Below, piece after piece: positions 9,711 through 22,499 of a DNA stretch of 64,000 nt. Every line of letters begins with the position of its first letter. Position 1 is the stretch's first letter. The DNA comes from Raffaelea ambrosiae (Eukaryota > Ascomycota > Sordariomycetes > Ophiostomatales > Ophiostomataceae): positions 2,764,226 to 2,828,225 of the forward strand of contig PCDI01000004.1 in NCBI GenBank assembly GCA_002778195.1. Direction: 5' to 3'. The notes under the pieces are model-generated. The model was not told where the DNA came from and made no database searches. It saw nothing but the letters and a program-made list of their open reading frames with translations. The position numbers and the translations under genes were made by a program.

Positions 9711-12156
9711 TTGGGCATGATTCTGGCTCGACACCCTGCGCTAGCCGGGGGGGGTTGGCTATTTTGGTCCCCAAACGGCCGATCTGGTGGCCCGCGGCGC
9801 GATGGTGAAGCAGTTTGACCAACTTACATCACTGGATTGCAGTTTTTTTTTGTTTTTTTTGCGGCCCACCCGCCGAAGCTGGTCTGGGAAGACTTGACGT
9901 GACAAGCAGCTGGAGGATGTTGGCTCTGGCAACTTAGCCAGGCCTTGCCTGTGTCAAAGGGGAGCACTAAGAAAGTTCCAAAAAAAAGTGAACCAAACTG
10001 CTGTCGTCCAGCTGGATTGTCGGTTAGCTATTCAATTCCGAATTCTGTTCGTTTCTGGGTATCCGTACGTCGTCTTGACCTGGCATCAATTGTCTGTACA
10101 ACCTTTAAGCAGGTTTCATCCAAGGATTGGGCAGTTTGGTTTTCTCGTCGACTGTTGTTTGCACAACACCCAAACAAAATCAAACACAAGGGTTCCTCTG
10201 TTGCTCCTGCATCTCTTACTGTTTCGTTTCTCGAGGAGGCTCAGATGTGCGCCTGGTTTTTTTTTTTCTTTTTCTTTTTTTTTTTCCAGCTCCACCGCCT
10301 GCAAGGCCATTGCTTGTCAACCATGTTAGCACACCAGCAACGTCAACAACCGTGAGATCAGCGAGAATTTGGGCAAGTCTACGCATAGGAGCCGAATCAA
10401 CACCGCCATACTCGGCGTTTTGTCCACCGCCTCTGTTCTCGCTGTTCGCTCGTCTTATCTCCGTTTCTCTCCGCCCGGTCCCCATCCCGACCTCTTTGGT
10501 CTCCGATATTCCTGCCGTGTTTTACTTTCCTCTTTTGTCTTGCTCCGTGCTTTTAGGAAACGTATTTCGCGCCGAGCATGACGCGTTCTCAATATTCTTC
10601 CTTCAGATCCGTGCCAATTTATCCAGTCACAGAGAAACGGTGATATCCACTGATGGCACGTCGACAAGAGGTCACAGCCGCCGAGACATGCCTGCAAGGG
10701 ACACTGCGACGCGACATGGACTGTGTATGAACATGTGGGATCCCTTTCTTATACCATCGTGATAATGCCTGTGATGAGACGCTCCGGCCGCTTTGCAGCC
10801 AAGACAACAGTGGGGGTAACGATGAGGGATATCGAGGCCCCTGGCGCCGATTTGTGTAGGAAGCGTGCGCGTATGCGTTTTGAGCCAGTCTCCAGTTTCT
10901 ACATAGTATGTTCTCTCCGTATTTTCTACTTTTGGTTGTTATCGTTGTTGTAGTTGCAGTTGTTATCGTCGTGTTCCTTTGAAGACGAGGTTAGACCTCG
11001 CCGGCACTGGCCCACGAAAGGGGTTTTTTTTTTTTTTTTTGGCTTTTTGGCGAGGTTGCAACGTGCCATGGCAGAAGAATTATGTTTGTTTGCCGTACCT
11101 TTCGTCTGTTTTAATGGCTCTGTGGGGAAGGAGGACGCGTAAGAGTGGACTCTATTCCACCGACGACCACACGGCTGTACCCGTGCGCATTTGGGAAAGG
11201 GAGAGCGTACCGGCCAAACGCATCTTAGTAACCAAGAAATTGGGTCTCTAAGAAGAGACAAAGCCCGCAACTACAGCACAAGCCCACTGCAGCAACTGCC
11301 CCACGGGCGCAAAACCGCCTTTCTTAGTGTGGACGAACCCCCCTTTCAATTGCCTCAACACAAGTACCCGCAATTGGTTCAATGGAACACTGCCAGAAGC
11401 AACGAGGCTCAAGCCACCAGTCAAATCGGTACCTCCCCCTTTTTGGGCCGTTTATTCTCCGAGAGAAAAAAAGGGAAGCGAGGAGCTAACCTCCTCGGCT
11501 ACTTATTCAGTTATGGGACCTCTCGTCACTTGCTCTACAAGAACGGTTGTGTTCGTATGGTGCGTGCGTAACTTCTTGTTTTCGTTTTTATTCCATCTCG
11601 GCCCAGGTCACATTGCCCAGGCCGCAACTGCAACGAAGTGTTCAGCACAGGCGTCCTAGCATTGCATCCATCCTGCCAATATTTTGCGGCGGAGATGATC
11701 AAAGTCGTCGTCATCACCAGTGGGGTCGCCCGTGCAGTTGAAGAGATGAGAGGAGATAAGAGAGCCGGGCAAAGGCAAATAGAAAAAAAAAGACAAGGGA
11801 AACAAAACATTGCAGAAGCAGGCCATGCGTGGATGGGTGCATGCACGCACACAATTGGAAGGCTGCAGCCGCGGGAAAAAAAAAAATATAGCCTCTTTCC
11901 CTGCTGCCATTATTGGCGACCTTTTCCAATATGGTTCATCTTATCTTCTTTCAATTCCAATTGTTCTGGTTTGCTTGTTTTCACCCGTCTTCCCCTGGTC
12001 CTCTTGGAGGGTGCCACAGATAGTTGTTTAGCGAACCCCCCCCTTTACCATACTTTTTAGCCTCCAATAAAGCCAAACCCGTCGTCGAACCCTTCTTTTT
12101 TTTTTAAGGAGAACAAAAAAATGCGACCCCCACAGCAAAGTTTATCCCCTGACCAT

Positions 12157-12170
12157 CTAACTAACTAGTT
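12157..12170 (+). repeat. 14-bp motif ctaactaactagtt, copy 1
   Basis: The same 14 bases occur at 35176-35189 (reverse) and 43942-43955. Function unknown. Confidence 0.6.
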
Positions 12171-14787
12171 AATAGTCGTCTTTTCTTTCCACAATACTTT
12201 TCCCTCCCCACCAACCTAACCACATAACTAAAGGTCTACCCCGGTGTAGTCCAACGTTGTCTTGCTTGCTTTTCTCGGCTCCTCATTTGACCCACTGTGA
12301 TATCATATCAAAGAAAATCAAATAGTTGCCAGAAAGAAAAAAAAAAACCGACTGGTCATGAGAGCACTTACACGCAAGGCAGGCATAGAACAATTGATAG
12401 AAATGGATGAACTCTTACACATTCGAGGTGTGATCTGGTACTGCATCGTGCTCCTTCTATGTGTACTCGTAGCTCTTCTGCACGCACTCCCCATGTTCGG
12501 TGTGACGCGAAGGGCGATGTGTACGTATCGTAGTAACTTCGTGGAAGATGGCTATGGAGACGACCGGGATGTCAACAATTTAATACACCACTCGCAGGCC
12601 AGTGTCATCATCAGGCCACACGTGCAGTATCGGCTGCCCGGCTGACCTTGTATTTGGGCGTTTGTGTTCTCCTTTCTGCGTGCTAAGATCGCTTCTTGCG
12701 TTTCTTGTCCGTCCTATCACGACTAGACAAGGACATGTCTGTTGCAGTGTTGCGGTCAGACGGACAGATTCCGTATCAGAAGTGGCTACTGAACTTGCAA
12801 AAGGTGTGCAGATACAGCTGCCAAGGCAAGACTGCGTCTAACCCGATCCGTGGGTGATCCGTTTTGTCAACCGAGAATAGTCGGGAGAGGCTGAGACAGA
12901 AGACTTGGCTTTTTACACGAATGTGACTGGTTAGTGCATATGCACATACTTGTTGTGTCTAAGTAAACGAGAGGTGAGCCGTTGTGCGGAGACAGAATAC
13001 ATGTGCGGACAAAGAAATACACCAAATATGGCAACAACACTCCAATTTCTCCCCAAAATGAGGGGAAAGCTGAGAAGAGAGAGGTGAGGGGCCCGCGGCG
13101 TCGCCAGGTGCGCTTTATTGAGGCGCGCATTAGAGCGTGGGAGGGAGGACGGAGGAGGCGAGCCAATGATCGTGAGACACGAGCGTGCAGAGAGGTGGAA
13201 CGGCGGCGGCCAGCTGGGATGAAAGTAGAAGAGGAAGCACAAAGATGCATCATGCACTTTGTATTTGGAGGACACACACAACTCGCATGCTCACAAGACA
13301 GCTGAGATGCATCCATATCGCGTAGGGGCTGTATGGTGCATGGCCAACATGCCAACGTGACAAGAGGTTGTGTGGGACAGGGAAGACGGTGAATCGCAGC
13401 AAAAAAAGATCAAACTAAAAGAACGAACATCAAGGCCGTCTGCCAGGCTAGCGTGCCCACAAACTCGGCATATCCATGTACAGCTGCGGACGATATCTGT
13501 GCGTGCATGCCTAAGGACGACAGCCTACTTCGGCACACACACACACACAATTTTTCTGTCGTTTTTAGTTGAGCACCCCATGGTTTGTGTTGCTCTCTCA
13601 TACTATCGTAGATAGGAAGAAAGAGGCCTTACGGTGACTGTGCGATTGCGCAAGTGTGTGTAATTCTTGTTTTTCACCCCTGGCGTTTTCTTTCTTTTTT
13701 TTTCGCATTCCCGCGCACCATTCTCTCCTTGCCTTAGCCCCCGAGCCGAGTCTGATTCGTTGCTTCCCGCTTGTTATCGTGCGTGTTGACGGCCAGCATC
13801 CCTTTGGCCCTGGTTGACGGGAGCGGCCAGAGTGATTGCAATTTGTGGTATGCATGTCTCGCCTCGCCTACAACGGTTGGTCTGGACGCAGGTGTGCCCG
13901 ACGTGTATGTAGTTACAGAAAATGAAAAAATAAAAAATAAAAAATAAAAAAATACAAGTGCACAAACCAGAACGATAAAGTACTTCGGCTTCCAAAATCA
14001 GTGAAAAGCCGAAATCAAATACAATAAAATATGACAGAACAAAGAAAGACAAGCGTGCGAGAAGGCGCTTTGGTATGCTTTCCAGAGCCGCACCATCTGC
14101 AGAAATCGATAGTTGCAAGCCAAGAATTGGGGGGTGGTTGCCTTTTCTTTGTTTCCTTTCGTTCTCTTTCGTCTATTATTTCTCTTTTCTAAAGAAATTT
14201 TTATGTAATCCCCACCTTGTCCACCTTCTTCTGCAAGCCACACGTATTTGTTGGAGGCGCGCGTGCAATCTTTTTTTTTTTTTTGCCTGTCCAGGCTCGC
14301 CTGGGTCGCCTTTTCCACCAGTGGCCTACCGTAATTCAGGCAATCGGGGCACAATTCAGCGGTCTGTGCGCCTATCCTAATGCGCCATGCGGCTCACCAG
14401 GCTCACCAAACCCAGTGCAGGACAGGACAGAGATACTTTCACTCTGGCAGTCAACAATCAGAGACATGCATGCATCTTCTGAGCATGGGCTGAAAATGCG
14501 GTCTGCCTGGCTGCGCAAAAACGTGGCAAGTGTCTTTGACCCCTCTGAAATCAAGGAAGAAGAAATCCTGACAAGGTCAAGCCGAGAAGCGAACTGGAAG
14601 TATTCCGAATCTGGGCACATTATGGGCCGCTGCGATTGGTCCTACTCATGCCGTGGTCAGCATCCCGGCTGTCGGCGCCAGCCTTTCTCAGGTGGCCTCA
14701 GGTGGCCCCTAGACGGCAGAGTAAGATACGAGCTACCGTCTCGTGGTGGCTGACTCTTTGCCGGTAACTCTCGACATAACGACTACT

Positions 14788-14886
14788 ACTGGTCCCAGGA
14801 CACTACATCTACGCTTCGGGCTTCCTTGCGCCTGTAAAGGGGATCAAGAATCCTAAGTGATCCTAAGTGGGGCCCTGGGACTAGCA
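14788..14886. mobile_element. Possible degenerate MITE related to the 1782-1940 element
   Basis: The right end holds aagtggggccctgg followed by gactag; the first 14 bases match the terminus of the MITE at 1782-1940. The left end ctggtcccagg is an imperfect inverted partner. The interior has atcctaagtg twice in tandem (about 14849-14868). A clear target duplication is missing, so this may be a decayed relative. Confidence 0.35.
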
Positions 14887-14966
14887 AGCCGTGTTTTAGA
14901 CCAAAAAACGCTCGGGTAGGGTGAGCGGCACAGAACCGAGGGCGATAATGCCTTGCCTTGACCGGG

Positions 14967-14970
<4 letters not shown>

Positions 14971-15001
<31 letters not shown>
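14971..15001. repeat. 31-base poly-A run
   Basis: Uninterrupted A run in the gene desert. It could be an old retroposed poly-A tail or simple slippage; no retroelement body is recognised beside it. Confidence 0.9.
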
Positions 15002-15003
<2 letters not shown>

Positions 15004-16958
15004 AAGAAAGAAAGGAGACGCCGTGTCTCTTTTGGAGAAAAAAAAAGTCAGCTCGTGTTCTGAAGCGTCTGGCAGGACCTCTCTTTGAGCTTTGAGTTAG
15101 CCTCGTTTACCACAGCCAAAACGAAGTGTCATACGAGCGTGCCCGGCGCTGCCATTATCTGCTAACTGCCTATCTATCTAATACGAGTGTGCACACTGGA
15201 CGCTCCGCCATTCTACAGGCGCCTTGGCGGCGTGTAAGTGGACACGTGCCTTGGTCTCCTCTTTGGCCGAAAAAACCAAGCCGCATCAAAGCCGGCCAAT
15301 AGCACAATCGGTATGTGTCCTCCGCACCATGTCCTATGAAAGTGACGTAAAAATACGCGCTGAAAAGAAAAGAAAAAAGGAAAGAAAGAGAACAGCCCGT
15401 GGCGTGCCATACACCTGGTAAGAAATCCTTCAGGATCACCCCCAGGATCACTCCGAGCCCAGAATACCAGTGTAGCTGCACGAAAACCTGGGAAACGGTG
15501 CAGAACCAGAAGCATACAACAAGCACGATGGGACGAGTATTCCACGATATGCAGGAGTAGTTTAGTATCTTTGGGGGCCGGAGACGACGGCAGCTGCTTG
15601 GCAGGAGTGCACGATATGATGAGACCGAACGAATTTCCGTGCTTGCGTGCGAAATTGCATGGAACATAGCTGTGCACCGAAGGTTTTGGGAAGCCGTAAT
15701 TCGGGCAGCCAGAAACGACTGGAGACCAAGCATTGGAATAAAATGAGAAATCATCACACGAGGTCTTGTCCCAGTCACCTAGCTTGCAGGGACTCTAGCC
15801 CGGCGTGCGGACGGGTCCGCGTCGTGCTCGCGTGGTTCCCATCAACTGAATTACGCAAGATACAGAAGGAATCATACACGGTATGGCTGTTGCCATTATA
15901 GGGCAAGGGGGGAGGGGGGGCGTGAGCTGGGTGCAGATTGCACTCAACCTCTTTCGGAACCAATATTGTGCAAGGATAAAAATTCCTCTTACTCCTTGTC
16001 CTCGAAGAACGTGGCCACGCACGCTCGCGGACCGAGCGTCTGCTTGTTTTCTTTTGGGGGGGTGCAAGTGGCTTGCCAGAGCACTTCTGTGCACGCACAT
16101 GGCACGCACGACTTCCATAGAGGCCGACTTAATAGGGGGTGATGATGGGATGAAAGGAGGGAAGATGAGACGACGACTGCCGGGAACATTGTGCTGTACC
16201 ACGAGCCAAGCGCCACCAGATGGGTGTCGGGAAAATGTGGCCATTGTTCGTTTTGCGTCGGAACGTTGCGTCGGAACTTTGCAGGTTCCTTGATTCCATT
16301 GTTTTGCGCGTTTGTGCCTCGCGTTCCCTGGTACGAGGCGGCCCAGTGCTGCAACATCTCTGTGGCTTGCAGGAGGAGCAGGGAGAGGGCACAGGCTGAC
16401 AACAAAAGCAAACAAAAACGAAAGGATCGCGGCCGTTGGCAGGAGGGGAAGCGCTGGCTGCGGACCAAGACATGCAAGACAAAGGGCTGAGGGAAATACA
16501 TGCAGAAAACGGGCCTTGGCTTGCCCGCAGACGCCGTGCAGTTTACATAGGGCGATTACATAGTGAGAAAGAGACAGCCAGCCAGGGACTCGGGGCGGTC
16601 AGATCGCACAGGCACTGTTTTTGCTGTTTTGCTACTTCTTGGCTAGGTCGGAGTTTCATCTGTTACAACACCCGTTTGCCGTTCGAGGTGGCATTTCTGG
16701 CTACAGGAGGAGCATCGGCATGATGCATGCATGCCCCGCTGTTTGATCAATCCCCCCCGCCCGCGAGAACGGCAGGATGGCTTGCCAATAGTAGAGGGGA
16801 ACCCGGCATAGCTGGACGAAAACGCGAAGAAAAAAAAAGGAGGGTATGTGAAATGGCGAACAGAGGAGATGCAGCAAACGGGTGGGAAGGGAACTCCAAT
16901 ACTGGACCACGAGGAATCAAAATATGCGTAGAAAGAAAAAATAAGAATAAGAATAAGA

Positions 16959-16987
16959 ATTAACTAATAGTTAATTAGTTAACTAAT
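16959..16987. repeat. Overlapping AT-rich palindromes
   Basis: Two overlapping palindromes: attaactaatagttaat (16959-16975, odd-length) and attagttaactaat (16974-16987, perfect). They follow a short aataag repeat. Confidence 0.8.
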
Positions 16988-19900
16988 GACCACGCCGATT
17001 TGAGAAGGCACCGCCGGCAAGCGTTAAATAAGCAACCCCGTCCATTCCAATCGTCCCCTGGACCCCACTGTACTAAATTGTGGAGACTCGTGGCAACGTT
17101 CACGGTCGATTTTTCCTTGGCATTTTAGCAGCTATGGTACCAAGGGCCTCCTTTTTTTCTTTTTCTTTTTTTTTTCTTTTTTTTTTTTTGGCCCCCGCCC
17201 TTCTCGGACTCCCAGTTACCGAAACAGCAGCGGCTCCTTTTGCTGGAGCGGGCGAGCGCACAGGGAGCCCGCTAAAAGCCCGCTAGAACGCAAGAAGCAC
17301 AGACTGCGACCTCTACCCTCCATCATCGGACCACTGTGCAGGCGCGAAGACTATTTTTTTTTTCCTTTCCTTTTCTTCCCTGTCTTATTTTTCGCTTTTG
17401 CTTCTGGCATAATGCGGCTCCCCCACTGGCTCATTTATCCATTTGCAACGCTATTTTTATGTACATACGTAAGATACATGCACCTGCACATTGCATGGCA
17501 GAATACCACCGCAGGTCCTTCGAACTGGCTATTGGGTTGCATTCCTCGCGGGTCGGGAGGAGGACAGTATTAAGGCAAGAGCGCAGGACGCAACAGCCCC
17601 TCTGCTGCTGCAGGTTGGCTGCGTCACCGATTGGCCAGTCGGGTGGCAGACGGCCACGACAAGGCCTGGGACAAGGCCCTGCGGGTGAAAAACGGCGAAA
17701 CAGGAAAGCACGACCTGCGAGCAGCTGAGGCGGGCACGAAAGGGACATGCTGCCATGCAGACCACGTAATTACGAACAGAAAAGCTCTTCCCTTCATGTA
17801 CGGTGGTAAGCCGGCAGGAGCGACTTACACTCCTTCCAGCGCGGCAGTGCCAGCAAGAGGAAACAGCGAATGGCTACAGGCAATAGTGGACAGAAACAGG
17901 CAAGAACATGTCAATAATTTGGTGGTAATTCGCCCTCCCTGTCTCCCCCCCCCTTCTCTTTGTTCTACGAGTAAGACACACAGCCCCACTCCATTTTTCG
18001 GCCAGCACGACTACAATCACAACAACAATCAGAACAAAGAAAATTTAGAAGTTCAATGGCACTGCCACGAGCCCCCCCCCCTAGTTGGCAACAATCGAGC
18101 TCCGCCGGCTCTGAACCCAGATCTCGGCGGGGCCGTAAGATACATGAAATACACGTTTAAGCAGCGGTCTGGGCGATCGATGAGAGTCCTTGGTCCTTGC
18201 GCACACGCCCACAGCATGCCGGTCGCCAAAGCGGCAGACCTCCTATGCTCAAGCATGTACGTGAATCAGACGGCGGCAGCACCGGAACGCCAACAGACCA
18301 GACGCCAGTTCTGTCTCTTTTCTGACTCTTAGTTTTGTCGGCGTATGACATGTCCCGGGAAACGACCAGTAAGAAAGCCAGAGGCAATACCAACAGCAGA
18401 GACCAGCAGCATGTTCTAAGTATAGCCGACAGCATGAACCGGCAGCATGTACCAGCAATACGTACCAGCAATATCGGTGGACACCAATTGGACACGCGAT
18501 TTGCGGACATTTCACCGGGACGCACATGTACCATGTACATCGACCGTCCAGAGCCCAAAGTTCCATAGCCAGCACGCATCGACAACCCCTGTCCCTGCTT
18601 TTGCTGGCCTGGGCAGAAGTCCTGCTGCGCACACCATCTGACCACGGCCATGCTTCCCAGGCTTGCACATCTGCCGCCCGCTTTGCTCCTCAGCCAACCA
18701 GGGGGCTTTCTTTGCGTCCAGGTAAGAAAAGCGTTGTGATTGTGCGGCTTCTGTGGCTTTGCTTCTCCAGCTGCTGTCGTGTAGCCACTCCCTGCTTCCG
18801 CGGAATCTTACATTTGTGCAAAATACGAGTACTTTGTGGTCGTCTTCTCCTATCTGACAGGACAAGGCTCGCTGGTTCGGTTCTTGGATTCAAACGGCTG
18901 CCCGAAAAATCCAATATCATGGGTGGAGGTCAGCAGACCCCAGTTATCGGGTCTAGTTCCTCGCAACTTTCTTTTTTTTCTTTTTCGTTCGCTTTCCTCG
19001 CATCCCATCCTCGCCTCCCCGTTATGCTTTCTCGCCTCTTGTTTCCTTTTTCGCCCGTCTGCCAATGCCTTTTCTGCTTAGCCTTCCCGGTCCCCTCTAG
19101 AGTCTATGGACAGGTAGGATGCCAGATTGGGAGAAAGGCCTGCTGATCCATAGCCAGGTTGGTCTAACCATCAACTTCCCGTCTATGCTGATTCGTTCAA
19201 ACCCCCCCCCGGGTGGCTCACCCGTCGAGGCCCAGCATTGTCCCTCATGGACAGGGGTATCTCATTGTTTGAGTCTTCCTTGTATCTGAGCGTGGCCCGC
19301 TGCCCTTGTCTCCCGTCCCTTGAGGCGGCCAACCGAAACAGCCCCGTCCATGTCGCCGTCTGTCCAACCACCAGCCAGAATTCGGAGAGCTCGGGCAGGA
19401 GAACAAGAATAGCACAAGTGGGCTCTGGCTCCTAATTGGCGATGCCCTCCCGTCTCCCCTGTTCTGTACTTTTTTTTGGGTCTGATGCTCTTTCTGTTTT
19501 GCCATCTCCACTAACACTGCACGATGAGTGTGGTTGGACGCTACCAGCTGGTCTTTTTGTCTTTTTCTTGCTTTGCTATGACACTGCTGTCGTTTCTTTC
19601 GTCGTCCACTTTATTTTTTATTTATTTATTTATTTTTATTTGTTTATTTATTTTATTTTTTTGCGTTTCTCGAGTTCGACGCCGAGGTCTTCGAATGTCG
19701 GCAATCGTTCGATGTTCCCATGCATGCCTTCGCTTGCAACTTGCATGCGGCGTCTACGTCTTTCTCGGCGACCATCCCCATCTTGAAGGAGCTGTTCCTG
19801 CTGCTTCCTGGTGTTGCAGATAGCTGCATGCCACAGCGGCCGGTCGTCGTCTGACCTCAGCCACAAACCGTCTTGCAATTTAGCTCGATGCCTCTCACTC

Positions 19901-22232
19901 GCCAGCCTCACGGCACAGCTTATCACCTCCTTCTCACGGCAGTCAGAGCTGCCTGGAGACAGCGGTCAGGACATTGCTCGCAACCCGGCAAGACACACAA
20001 CAGGAATCGTGCAGAGGTCCGAGTGATCATGCACTGATTGGCTCCTCTTGCATCCACCAGGGCCGCGAAGAATGTGGGGGAAAACAGATTGAACCCGTCC
20101 GTGCCGAAAACTTTCTGCTTTGTCCAAAGCAATACCAGTAAGGCAGCCCGCACACACCACTTATTTTGTTCATTCTTCATTCTCAGAACCACCTAGCCGG
20201 TCATGTCGGCACCACCCTTAGTGCTTTTTAATACGAGACATCAATATGTCCTAGGACTTACGCGAGGCATATTTCCGCATCTCAGCTGTCGTCAAGTTGA
20301 GCCATCTTCACCAGCGCTATGCCTACCTCATAATCGATGATATCAGGTGCCTAAGAATTAGGCTTCTTCGGGTTCATTCTTTCTTGGAAGGTCAGTATGT
20401 GGCGCTCATTGGTCTTGCCTGCTGTCCTATCATTCCGACTTTCCGTACGGCTGTACACACACTCGACGTATCTCGTGTCAGACCGGCAGCCAGGCTTACA
20501 TTGCATGGCCTCCCTCCCTCCCAACTTTCAATTGACTTGGGAACTGCAATGGCAAATGTCTTCCGGTTGTTCGTGGAATAGGCAGTAGTGTCGGGGGGAC
20601 AGCCTGGCGCCAACAGCAGCTGGTGTGACAGCCTGCTTGCCAACCTCGTACGGATCGTGTAAGTGGTTGTTTGGTTTGTTTTCGTCCTATGACGTTTAAG
20701 CATTGCTTACTTACCCCTAAATGGCAATCGTTATTCTTGGTTCTCCAACAATCGGTCCGCCACGGCTAGCTTGCCCCAAAAAAAAAAAAAAAAAAAAAGC
20801 AAAGACAAAAGAAAAGACAGAAAATCGGCACGGCAAACAACGTGGGAAACTCGCAGCAATACGGAATCTAGGTGAACGGGCGTTGACAAGTGTTTTTGCC
20901 AACACGCCACGAGACTATTGCTCATGTTCCTAGCACCTAGCAACTCCTAGTCTGCACACCTTGTTGGTACTTCCTTCTTGGCGGCTCGAGTCTCACCCAT
21001 CCCATCTTTTTCTCTCTCTCCTTCTGTGCGCTTTCTTTTTCTGGCGGCCTTTGCGTTCTTCGTTTTTCGCTCTCGTCCCATGTATGCATACACTACGTCT
21101 CGTCATCTCCACCAACTTCCTACGATCTCTCACATGCACATGTAAGAAACGAGAGAGTGGGGGGGCGAAAATGGCAACGCATGCAATGTGCCAGTCAATA
21201 ATTGACAGCCAGCCTGTCGCTCAAGTCGCAGTCGGCAATGGACTCCGGGTGTGATTTGACCAGCAAAGTTGGCAGGGTCCCACAAAGGGTTGGCTACTTT
21301 CAGCGTACCCATAAACACCACACCCTGACTCTTAGGCCCTTGCGCGCGTTTCCCTCTTATGGCATAACATAACGTTTTGTTGTTTATTGTACATTTTTTT
21401 CTGTTATTTTTTTTGTTCGAAGAACCTTCTTCATAGTCTTCCCGCATGCGATGTATTGATCTTTTCCCCTTCCGGCAACGCTCGTTGATATACAAGAAGG
21501 GGGGGGCAGCTCGGCGAGCATCCAACTCCAGACGGGACGTCTTGCCACCCGTTTCCCACAAGCCACATAGCCCGTTCTGGCAAAGAGGGATGTGGCTACG
21601 TGATACCGAGATGAGCTGGCCGACTATTGACGTTTTTTTTTTTCTTTTTTATTAGTTTGCTCCGTCTCGCCATCTTCATTGCTCATTTTCGTCTGTTGTA
21701 CTTTTTTTGTCTTCTCGTCTTCTCGTCTCCGAGGAGTGACATCCACCCACCCACTCCTCCTGTTCCTGAATTCTGACCGCTGCCTCTTGCTTCCCTCCGT
21801 GTCACCCGTAGTTTCGTACATCTCCTTCCCTGCTTGCCTGTGCCGCTCGTATGTTTGCCATGCCCCAAGCATGTCAGTCCCTACACATAGCCCCCCCTTT
21901 TCAAGTCTTGTCTCCAGGGGGTCTTATGGCCAAGATGGTCCATTTCGTCAAAGGTTCAACGAGCACCTCTTTGAAGCTAGCCATGCCTCAGTGGGCCGAG
22001 AATTGCCTCCTTACACGCCCATGGACATAGGCTGACAGCAAACTACGAATGGGTCCCGTTCGGGTAACCATTCCAAGTAGTCCACGGCCTCCACTCCAAC
22101 AGGTAAGAAGGCGATGCGGTCAGATCCAATGTGCCCCATGCATGGGTGTTGGTGGAGCATGAGCAGAGTATCGTCCCCATTGAGACTTCTTTCTGGTCGA
22201 GCCAAAGCGTCTCAAGGAGATGGCTTCTTTTG

Positions 22233-22240
22233 TATATAAG
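22233..22240 (+). promoter_or_regulatory. TATA box of the laccase gene
   Basis: TATATAAG lies about 260 bp before the laccase ATG and is followed by a long CT-rich leader, a common arrangement in highly inducible fungal secreted-enzyme genes. Confidence 0.6.
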
Positions 22241-22499
22241 TCGAGCCTCCCTGTCTTCATCATGCTCAACTTTTCTCTCGTCTCCCAAGCCGCCTCATCT
22301 TCTCTCTTCTCACCAGGCTCTTCGCCACAGGCCAGTCGTCTTTCATTCTTTGTTTCCTTGCCTTCACTCTTTTTACTTATCTTTTCCTAGAAGCTTCCTT
22401 TGCCACTTCTTTTCACTGACACGAGGATCCCACCCTCTTCGTTGATAATATATTTGCATTATTGTTGCCTCCAAACTCATCTCGTTTGGGACAGCCAAT

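Larger units (their letters stand above)
9711..22232. other. 12.5-kb gene desert
   Basis: No ORF on either strand carries a convincing family motif or a plausible exon series. The stretch holds many poly-T and poly-A runs (about 10257-10287, 11025-11041, 14971-15001, 17152-17190, 20777-20798), an (A6T)-like tract near 13920-13950, a CA tract near 13538, a TTTA tract near 19606-19660 and AT palindromes at 16959-16987. Sequence between them is of ordinary composition, so it is not a uniform AT-rich RIP island. Small lineage-specific genes or non-coding RNAs cannot be excluded. Confidence 0.5.

Noticed and set aside
12358..12645. 95-codon frame with one hydrophobic stretch in the gene desert
   Set aside because: One possible membrane segment but no signal, homology cue or promoter feature; kept only as a possibility.
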